Assembly: GCA_017311185.1 (NCBI GenBank)
Contig: JAESUZ010005114.1
Span: forward strand, 276,501 to 340,500
DNA: 64,000 bases
Direction of reading: 5' to 3'
From: Proteles cristata cristata
Lineage: Eukaryota; Chordata; Mammalia; Carnivora; Hyaenidae
The notes under the pieces were generated by a model. The model was not told the DNA's origin, made no database searches, and worked only from the letters and a program-made list of their open reading frames with translations. The first letter of the stretch is position 1, and every line of letters starts with the position of its first letter. The translations under genes were made by a program, and so were the position numbers. Of this stretch, positions 56,083-64,000 are shown piece after piece.

Positions 56083-57059
56083 AATACACGAATCACTAGC
56101 TATCTACGTGGCAGCAAAACCAGCTTGAACGTTGAAAGGGGTCCTTTCCTTAAAGACATCGGGGGAGATGGTTTGGATTTGGCCCAAGTGAAAACTTCCC
56201 ATGTGCGATACAGTCTGTCCTTCAGCCATTTGGACAACAGTGCATTAAACTATTTAAAAGCATAAATGCACTTGATGGTTCACGCACAAGTGGACACAGG
56301 GTGATGCGTTCGCATATTTCGCTTACACGTGCATTGGCCTGAAGCCCATCCTGGAAAAGAGCATAAGTCCTCCCGGACCATGAGATTAGCACATGGCACA
56401 CACAGGTTTAGTCTTTATACTTTTAGCAATATGATAAACTGAGTAATACATTTTTATGCAATCCTAAGCAATTTTATGTCAAAGTTACATATTCATAGAA
56501 TTATAACATTTTTAGTAGCCTTGTGGAGTAACTAACACTATATAAAATCAATGATCTTATAAATTTAGCAGTTCTTCCAAAAGAGAGATCTTCAGAAAAC
56601 TAGGGTTTACCCGAAAAAATCTTAAGGGTGCTTATAAGGATACAAAAGTTGCTTAAATTAGTTTGTCTTTAAAAGAACTTATAATCAATTACTTGAAATG
56701 AGGTTATACACCAAGTGTTTGAATGTAATCTTTAGTGCCTCAAGGATACTTATAGGAGCACATGCTACAGAAAGAAATTTCAGAGTCTGTACAAACGCTT
56801 TCTAGCAATCTGCCCTCAAAGGATGTCAAAGTACTTGTTCCTCTGTGACTGTGTCTTGGAATTGGCTTGGACATGTGGGCTCTCACAGATGGTAAGTGGG
56901 AGCTTAACATGTCAAATATTTTTTTTTCCAATGGGAATTCCAATCCAATGGGAGTATTTCTCTCTGCCTGACAGCGGTCTTTCTTCCTTTTATTTCTGGA
57001 GATCGGCAGTAATCTCCACAGCCTCAGACCTGAGCTTTTATCAACAATAGGAATGTTTC
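56083..57059. other. 1 kb AT-rich unique DNA
   Basis: No gene or repeat signature. ORFs under 80 codons. Confidence 0.4.
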
Positions 57060-57268
57060 GGGGAGCCTGGGTGGCTCAGTGGGTTGACCGTTCAATTTTG
57101 GCTCTGATCATGATCTCACACTTTGTGAGTCTGAGCCCCATATCGGGCTCTGTGTTGACAGCTCAGAGCCTGGAGCTGCTTCCCATTCTGGGTCTTCCTC
57201 TCTCTCTGCTCCTCCCTAACTCGTGCTCTGTCTCTCAAAAATGAATAAACATTAAAAAATTTTAAATA
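57060..57268 (+). mobile_element. Carnivore SINE, diverged
   Basis: Head GGGGAGCCTGGGTGGCTCAG with a damaged B box (GAGTCTGAGCCCCA). Flanks AATAGGAATGTTTC / AATAACAACGTTTC are a weak target duplication. Confidence 0.94.
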
Positions 57269-57746
57269 AAGAATAACAACGTTTCAAGCTGCAAGTGTTT
57301 TGGTGAAATAAAAAAAAATTGACATGGCGTGGGGGAGAGGAAAAATAAAGGCCAAGTATGTCCCTCCAAAATATCTTGTCCTTATAAAAAGTTGTCAGTT
57401 GAGACATGATATTTCAGAGCTTTGGGTGGTAGTACAATTTTCTGTTTAGTATCAGAAAAGGAGAACTGTTATACCTGAGACGAGTTTTGAATAAACTGCA
57501 GCATAAATTCATCTTTTAAAAATTAAGATCCTGCAAATGTGTTGTGTTAAATGAAGGAAGCCGACAAGTTCGAACAACTCACTGGCCTAGAAAACCAGAT
57601 GCAGGAAGCCCATTGGGAAGATGTGTGTGTTGTTAGGTAATGAGGGGAAATCTCAGTGGTGTGTTGCAGAGATTATAAATGAATCATTTAGTATGCAAAA
57701 TATTGTAGAAACTTTCAGAAAGCTGCAGGAAAATCTGATTTACTGA
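57269..57746. other. AT-rich unique DNA
   Basis: Nothing recognised. Confidence 0.4.
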
Positions 57747-57758
57747 CTACCTAATAAA

Positions 57759-57981
57759 TTTTTTAATTTTTTTTATTTTTTTTAAATTTATTTCTGAGAG
57801 AGAGAGAGAGAGACAGCATGAACAGGGGAGGGTCAGAGAGAGAGGGAGGCACAGATCTGAAATAGGCTCCAGGCTCTGTGCTGTCAGCATAGAGCCCAAC
57901 GCAGAGCTCGAACCCACAAACCGTGAGATCATGACCTGAGCCGAAGTCAGACGCTTAATCGACTGAGCCAACCAGGCGCCC
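57759..57981 (-). mobile_element. Carnivore SINE, minus strand
   Basis: Reversed head and B box (GAGCTCGAACCCACAAACCG). Target duplication CTACCTAATAAA at 57747-57758 and 57982-57993, perfect. Confidence 0.97.
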
Positions 57982-58106
57982 CTACCTAATAAAATTTTTA
58001 AAGAACTCTTTTCAGGCTTGCTTTCACAACATCACCGAGACTGTTGAGAGCACCATATTTATAAAAATCAAGTGGGAGTTTCTATTTTATCCCAAGACAT
58101 GTTTTT

Positions 58107-58400
58107 TGTTGTTGTTGTTGTTGTTGTTGTTTTGCAACTTAGGGCATTTTAATTTTCTTTCTTTTTTTTTTTTTTACAAATAGTTTATTGTCAAATTAGT
58201 TTCCACATAACACCGATGCTCATCCCCACAAGTGCCCTCCTCCATGCCCATCCCTCCCTCCCCCCGACATCCATCAGTCCTCAGTTTTTGTCAGCATTCA
58301 AGAGTCTCTCATGGTTTGCCTCTCTCCCTTTCCCCCACCATTTCCCCCTTCTTCTCCCCCTTGTTCCTCTGTCAAGTTCCTCCTAATCCTCCTATACGTG
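58107..58400 (-). mobile_element. 5'-truncated LINE-1 with apparent 3' transduction
   Basis: L1-sense reading: a G-rich 3' UTR, GACAATAAACTATT, a first poly-A (T13 at 58162-58174 on the forward strand), then about 30 non-L1 bases (58130-58161, including TTGCAACTTAGGGCATTTTA forward), then a second, (CAA)n-type tail (58108-58129). The target duplication CAAGACATGTTTTT at 58093-58106 and 58401-58414 encloses all of it. The 3' end matches the L1 at 24.36-24.74 kb. Confidence 0.9.
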
Positions 58401-58499
58401 CAAGACATGTTTTTAAGATTTTTCCAAGATGCTTTACCTGTACCCAGCAGCCTTATCCTCAGAGGGCAAAGAGCAAAGCTTGAACATACACCTTTTTAA

Positions 58500-58640
58500 A
58501 ACAGCGTCATTGAGGTACAGTGTATACACTGTAAAGTCCGTCCAATTAAAGCGTTCAGTTCTATGGGTGTTAGTATATTTAAGAGAAGTTACACTTAGGG
58601 AATGTTATCAGAATTGCAAGACATTCCATCATTGCCAAAT
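58500..58640 (-). mobile_element. Old LINE-1 3' end fragment, minus strand
   Basis: CGTCATTGAGGTACAGTGTA, AATTAAAGCGTTCAGTTCTA, TGGGTGTTAGTATATTTAAG and GCAAGACATTCCATCATTGC follow the reversed order of old L1 3' UTRs (TTTATTGAGGTATAATTGAC type). Confidence 0.65.
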
Positions 58641-59259
58641 TGAGTGAGGTTGATATCAAGTAAAGGAAGAATCTATTCAGAAAAAGACTTACTATTTTGG
58701 CTTTGTTGAAGCACCTTTCAATTACAATCAACAGCCTGTCGTCTTTGGCCATTAAATGGCCCTAATGAGCTATTGTGGAGCCTTAGTCATGAGGTTTTGG
58801 GTCTCAGTTGGGGCCACACAGGACTATGAGAGCTTGAGGATGGAGGGTGTCTGAGAGCTTTCCTCCTTGCCTAAAGGACCTGACAACATTCTGAAATACT
58901 AAATGCTGTAGCTCATGTCTACACATATTTTTTAAGGATTACTCTTTCTTCTGTTTTCTAACCTGTTCGTTCTTATTTCATGATGTTCTCTGCTTATTTT
59001 GTTGGGTCTTTTCTCATCCTAAACTCTTCAAGCATGGAACACACGCTGTCTCTAGGCAGTGTTCAGACTGCCCATTTATCTCTACTTCCCCTAGTTTCCT
59101 TCTTGCTTTGAATGTTTTCGTGCATCCTTCAATTTTTGTCAACGAACTCACTTTTAGGGTTTTTCCATGAGCCGAAAGACAGTTTTCCTTTCGAAGGGAT
59201 TTCATAGAGTATGCCGGACTAAAGACATGGTTATATTGATCTATTGGCTTTGGGTTTGC
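58641..59259. other. Unique DNA, nothing recognised
   Basis: AT-rich with short ORFs. Lies between two old L1 pieces and may hide further decayed L1. Confidence 0.4.
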
Positions 59260-59669
59260 CAGTAGACCTGCCTTGCAAGAAATGTTAAAAGAAAGAAAAG
59301 AGAAAGAAAATAAAAAGACCAGAAACTTAGATTTACATAAAGACAAGTATCGAAGAAGGACTAAGTAAAGGCAAAATAGAGATTTTCATTTTCCGTACCT
59401 TTTATTGCTCTAAAAAATATTAGTCTGTTCACAAAAAGAAAACTGACAGTGTAACTGATTATGGATGTTTATGCATATATCTCTATATCTTATGGGTATG
59501 CGAATACTCACATATAAACAAAGTAAATGACAGCAATGATACAAGAGATGGAGGAAAGAATTAGGATTATTTTGTTGTTATAATGCACTGACATTACCCT
59601 TGGAATGGTATAGGGTTATCCTAAAATGATTGGATAAGCTATAAATGCATATTGCAAACTCTAAAACAT

Positions 59670-59874
59670 GTTTTTAATTTTTATTTTTTAAAGTTTATTC
59701 ATTTATTTTGAGAGAGACAGAGACAATGCAGAAAGAGGAGACATGGAATCCTAAGCAGGTTCTGTGCTGTCACAACAGAGCCCGACACAGGGCTCAAACT
59801 CATGAACCGGGAGATCATGGCCTGAGCCAAAACCAAGAGTCAGACACTTAAATGACACAGCCAACAGGTGCCCC
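59670..59874 (-). mobile_element. Carnivore SINE inside the old L1, minus strand
   Basis: Older type (AAAACCAAGAGTCAGACACT head). Target words TCTAAAACAT at 59660-59669 and 59875-59884. Confidence 0.95.
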
Positions 59875-60051
59875 TCTAAAACATTTTGTAAAGTAAATAT
59901 AACCAATATGCTAAGAAAGAAAGAAAACTGAATCATAAAAAATATTCCATTAAAACTACAAAAAGGGTCAGGAATACAAAAAAGTTTGAAGATAAAAATA
60001 GGAACAAAAAACATGGGATGCTAACAAATACGGCTTTTTTAAAATCCAACT

Positions 60052-60234
60052 AGAAATGCCTGAGTGACTCAGCTGGTTAAGAGTTCGACTCTTGATTTCA
60101 GCTCAGGTCACGATCCCCACGTCAGGCTCTGTAATGACAGTGCGGAACCTGCTTGGGATCCTCTCTCTCCCTCTCCTTCTCTCTCTGTCTCCCTCTCTCT
60201 CTCTTTCAAAATAAATAAATAAACTTAAAAAAAT
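60052..60234 (+). mobile_element. Carnivore SINE inside the old L1, plus strand
   Basis: Diverged head (ATGCCTGAGTGACTCAGCTG), with part of the B-box region missing. Target AAAATCCAACT (60041-60051) / AAAAGCCAACT (60235-60245) matches L1 sequence, so it split the L1. Confidence 0.95.
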
Positions 60235-61246
60235 AAAAGCCAACTGTATCAGTAATCACTTTGAAAGTTAGTGTTCTAAATGCACCAATTAAAAGACAGA
60301 TTGTCAGTGTGGGTCAAAATAAAGGACCTAAAAATAAATGGAGAAAAATATATCATGTTAACCCTAATCAAGAAGGCAGAGGTGGCTGTGTTAATTTCAG
60401 ACTAAGAAGACTTCAAAGCAACAAGAGCTATAAACATATAGGGGCCAATTCTCCAGGAAGACACAATACGTGTACGCATCTAACAACAGCACATCAAACT
60501 ACTTGGGGTAAAAACTAGAGGAGCTGCAGGGAAAAGCAGATGAATCCACTATTACGGATGGAGGTTCCAGCTCTCTCCATCCGAAAGGGTCAGATCGAGC
60601 AGACAGAAGATCAGGAAGGACACAGCTGAAGCCAACAATATCATCCGTCCACTGGACACTAGTAAGTGACATCGACACTGCTTTTCCAACCACAGCAGAG
60701 CACGTCCTTCTCACGCTCACATGGAGCGGTAAGCAGGAAAGAACACATTCTAGGCCATAAAACACGAATTCTCATATTTCAATGATAGACATCCTACCAT
60801 GTCTACTTTAAGACGTCACTGGAATTAACCTAGAAATCAGAGAGATGACAGGAAAATCCCCAAATGTGTGATTAAACAAACACTTCTAACGAACACACGA
60901 GTCAGAGAAGAAATCTTAGGAGAAATTAGAATATATTTTGGGCTAAATGAAAATAAAAAGCCTTGAAACTTGTACAGGGCATTGAAAGTGGTGTTTAGGG
61001 GAACACATATAACATTGAGTACATGGATCAGCAAAGAAGAAAAATCCAAAACAAAACATTTAAGTTTCCAGCCGAGGGAACTAGAATGAGAGGGTGAATT
61101 AAATCAGAAGTAAGCAGAAGAGAAACAAGAGTCAGAGTAGAGCAGAAATCAGTGAAATTGAAAACAGGAAATCAATAGAGAAAATCAATGAAACCAAAAG
61201 CTGGTTCTCGGAAAAAATCAGTAAAATCCACAAGCCTCTAGTGAGA

Positions 61247-61247
61247 C

Positions 61248-61278
<31 letters not shown>

Positions 61279-61279
61279 A
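61247..61279. repeat. (GA)n microsatellite
   Basis: GAGAGA with two CA-type interruptions, directly at the end of the L1 segment. Confidence 0.9.
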
Positions 61280-62264
61280 GAGCCCCAGAGGAGCTGGGTG
61301 CTGAGACCGGCAGATGCTGCTCTCAGGACATGGTGATTGTCCAGATTCTGATCTCTGATGGCAGACCTACATCCATTCGTTCATCCATTCATTCATTGAG
61401 CAAAGCTGTGATATTATAACAGGTGTCGTCTCTGCTTAAATCTTTGCTCTCCTTGGTCTTCTCAATGCAATAATCGTTTTCCTCCCCCGACGTGGGGATT
61501 AGCACAGCAAAGCGAATGGCGGAACCGACTGCATCCGGTTCGTTATATTTGTAGAGAGTAGAAAAGGCACAGGATTCATTTCCACATATCCTGAGCTTTA
61601 GTTATCAATTTCACTCCTGCTGTAGCATCAAAGCCATTTACTGAGACCCACATGTAAAACACAGAGCTGACAGTAGCACAGGAGATTTCAATCAATACAG
61701 CCTCAGAATCCTAGAAATTTCTCATGTTCTCTAGAAGGAAAGCATATTACAGTTTGTAAGAAGGAAAGAAATGTTGTCTTTTGTTTGGATTTCTGTTGTA
61801 TTCTAAACGAGATATTTAAAAATCCAACATATTGGTCCAGATAGTAAAAAAGAGAGAAAATATTATAATGATATGAGTAGCTGTGCTTTATAAATATATT
61901 TCACATACTTACAATATATAGAACATCATTCTAGGAGCTAGCTACAAAAGAGATGAGATGAGAACATATGCAAGGGGTGTGTGTGTGTGTGTTAAATGAG
62001 TTGAATAAGTGGCTTTCACTCAAACATCTGATTGAGGAGTTCAAAGAAGAATGTTATCACCAAGGCAACTTTTTACATGAGAAAAATAATACATGATGAG
62101 ATTGAAGAAGACAAAGTTAATCTCCCCCACAAAAAAAAAAAAAAAAAACCAGCAACAGAGTCACAGAGCAGCCCAGGACGGCCTCAGGCGAGCAGGTCCG
62201 GGAGCAGAGAAGACGGACCTCTCTCAAATCCCGTTCTTTCTTGTTCTGGTCCCAGTGAACATTT
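61280..62264. other. Unique DNA with poly-A run
   Basis: An ATTCATTCATTC run at 61384-61398 (possible L2 tail), a short (GT)n at 61977-61991 and an A18 run near 62132-62149. No gene. Confidence 0.4.
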
Positions 62265-62461
62265 TTAAAGTTTTTTTAAATTTATTTTGTGAGAGAGAGA
62301 GAGAGAGAGTGAGAAGCCAGGTAGGAGCAGAGAGAGAGAATCTCAAGCAGCCTCCCTACCAGGGCAGAGCCTGAAGCAGGGCTCAAACCCACAAACTGTG
62401 AGATCATGACCTGAGCCAAAACCAGGAGTCAGACGCCCAACTGTCAGAGCCGCAGGTGCCC
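62265..62461 (-). mobile_element. Carnivore SINE, older type, minus strand
   Basis: (GA)n, then GCAGGGCTCAAACCCACAAA, AAAACCAGGAGTCAGACGCC and CGCAGGTGCCCC. Target duplication not convincing. Confidence 0.93.
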
Positions 62462-62522
62462 CAAGTCCCAACACACACTTAAATAGAAGCAAAAAATAAA
62501 GAACACCGTTCCCTTGAAAGTA

Positions 62523-62541
62523 CAAAAAAAAAAAAAAAAAG
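62523..62541. repeat. Poly-A run
   Basis: Run of about 18 A following ATAAAGAACACCG; possibly the tail of an unrecognised retroposed fragment. Confidence 0.6.
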
Positions 62542-64000
62542 AAAGAAAAAAGAAATATTTTCTACAGCAGCTTTCATCAGGGATGATATGAGAAAAGCTA
62601 AATCAAAAATGATAATAAGTTTTCTACAAACATTCAGATGATTAAACATTAAATTATTTTCAAAAGTATCTGAACTCTGAGGCTCGTGAAATTTTACTAA
62701 GTGTTTTGTTTACATCTTATTTCACATCAGTTTATTAGGGAAAGTTTCCACCAGGGGCAGCAATGACTATTGAGCGACATCCACTCTGCAATCACTGAGA
62801 CGCTAACAGACCCTTCCAGCACATTTGCTTCACGGGCCCAGGGCAGGTGAGAAGCACAGACTGCTCGTAGTGAGTCACCCGAGCTGACTGCATGCGTATG
62901 ATGACTCATCTCAACCCTGTTCTAACAGACTTCGGTGATCTGTGCTCCTGGTTTTGGCTTAGTGCGTTATTCCTGCCACACAAGGACCCCAGTCGGGGTC
63001 AACGTCCCATGCTGCTTTGCTCATGGGTGTTTGTTTGTTTTGACAGAGACAACAGAGAAATGGTAAAGCGTTTCTTAGCACTCTCGAAGTGGAGAGAATA
63101 TTACAGATTTAAATAACTCATCTTTCCTTGACCCGGAAATCTTGTGGGAAGGAGCAAATCAGGATCTGATTGAGCACTTGGTATGCTCCCTGGTGACTCT
63201 GGGAATCACCACTGCCCCTTGCTATCTGGGGTTGGGGTGTGGGAGCCAGGAAGACTTCTCTTTTCCCTTCCTGAGGGAATGCATTGATACCGCCTCTCAT
63301 CACAGGCTCAAAATAACAAAAAATCAGAGAAGTTCAAGTGGGCTCATGGAAGACTGGCCTAGAGAGAGAGGTCAGAGCCCAAGGCAAGGAGAAGGGTGGT
63401 CCCAAGGATGAGTATCTGGAAGCAGTGAGTCAGGACCCATGGGGATAAGGGAGGTGCTCAAGTGGGGCAATGGATGACTGGTCACAGATGAGGGATTGAG
63501 CATATTAATAAATATTACACAGTATATACCATATTACTAATATTGTGTAGATATATCCAAGTAAAGGGGAACCAGTTTTCTCAGTGTTAGAGAAGACCAG
63601 AATGAACACTGTAGTATTGGATTAAAATCCATGTTATTGGTGTGATTTCACAGATTTCAAATAGATAGGAGGGTAGATAAAAAGATGGATAAATGTTGCA
63701 GCTGTGTAATGATATATATACACATGTGCTTGCACATTATGTTCATACATACAATCCCCAGTTCCGTCCATCGAAAGGGCCAATAGCAGTGAGAAACCAA
63801 AAGCCTTGAGACCCAAGAGATCATCATTATCACATGAGCTTCTCCACTGAAGTGGTTCCCTGGAGGAAGAGCTGATTCTAAGCCAGCACAGAAAGTTCTA
63901 GATGAGCCTGGGACATCTGGGGCCAGGAAGCAAGAAAGTGCTCCAAGAGTAGTGGAACATTCCAGGAGGACCCAGAAGCCAGCTCAGAGGGGCTCCCACT
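62542..64000. other. 1.5 kb unique DNA to window end
   Basis: AT-rich with a few GC-richer patches. ORFs up to 89 codons, no recognised product and no repeat family identified. Confidence 0.4.

Larger units (their letters stand above)
59260..61245 (+). mobile_element. Ancient LINE-1 (L1M-like) inter-ORF and ORF2 region, interrupted
   Basis: Pieces at 59260-59669, 59885-60051 and 60245-61245. The sequence order (GACCTGCCTTGCAAGAAATG; TAAATGCACCAATTAAAAGA; GCATCTAACAACAGCACATC; GAAATCAGTGAAATTGAAAA; CCAAAAGCTGGTTCTCGG) is that of an old L1 running into the ORF2 endonuclease/start region. Stops and indels break it. Two SINEs inserted later, at 59670 and 60052. Confidence 0.85.

Noticed and set aside
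1..64000. A new phage, defence, toxin or biosynthetic system
   Set aside because: The window is mammalian intergenic DNA: no operon-like gene runs, no intact recognisable protein genes and no prokaryotic signals. Nothing supports such a system.

Overview
This window looks like nuclear, non-coding DNA from a cat-family carnivore (Felidae, or at least a feliform). The main evidence is about 31 copies of a tRNA-Lys-derived carnivore SINE in both orientations. Each copy has a head reading GGCGCCTGGGTGGCTCAGT, a CT-rich body and an AATAAA-type A-rich tail, and many are bounded by 10-18 bp target-site duplications (TSDs). Carnivore-type LINE-1 3' ends, old mammal-wide elements (MIR, L2, a MER5A-like hAT, MaLR-type LTRs) and long microsatellites fit the same picture. 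No bacterial-style operon, CRISPR array, rRNA, free-standing tRNA or recognisable host protein-coding gene is visible. The open reading frames are short and mostly fall in GC-rich DNA, in repeats or in both strands at once.

Layout. 0-14 kb: mixed unique DNA with scattered SINEs, a MaLR-type LTR remnant (4.7-5.1 kb), a SINE inside an L1 tail (7.0-7.5 kb), a possible LTR-like block (7.9-8.6 kb), the longest ORF (11.8-12.7 kb, probably chance), a 16-bp minisatellite (13.04-13.13 kb) and a repeat-free block with a GATA cluster (13.1-13.8 kb). 14.7-16.5 kb: a cluster of five SINEs, including two different SINEs in tandem separated and flanked by three copies of one target site. 16.5-33 kb: GC-richer DNA with old LTR, hAT and MIR remnants, a 5'-inverted (twin-primed) L1 at 23.9-24.7 kb, an ancient L1 5' region at 26.3-27.2 kb, a 48-bp minisatellite at 29.2-29.45 kb and a CpG-dense block at 31.6-33.0 kb. 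33-46 kb: AT-richer DNA with a second SINE cluster (36.7-39.8 kb). 46-58 kb: a MER5A-like element, a perfect palindrome, (TG)n, (TTCC)n and (TTTC)n tracts, and a possible processed retrocopy ending in an AAAG-type tail (49.8-51.0 kb). 58-61.3 kb: a 5'-truncated L1 with an apparent 3' transduction, then an ancient L1 ORF2 region split by two later SINEs. 61.3-64 kb: mostly unique DNA with one more SINE.

There are no genes here that could work together. What the window records is retrotransposition history: ancient L1, L2, MIR and MaLR remnants, then carnivore L1s, then several waves of SINE. One SINE group shares a four-base insertion and mostly long TSDs, so it may be young. I found no convincing new biological system. 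The observations most worth following are the triple-TSD tandem SINE pair, the SINE subgroup, the twin-primed L1, the L1 with a transduced tail, the two minisatellites, the CpG-dense block, the repeat-free candidate regulatory blocks and the possible retrocopy. All family assignments are by eye from remembered consensus features; none was run through a repeat library.
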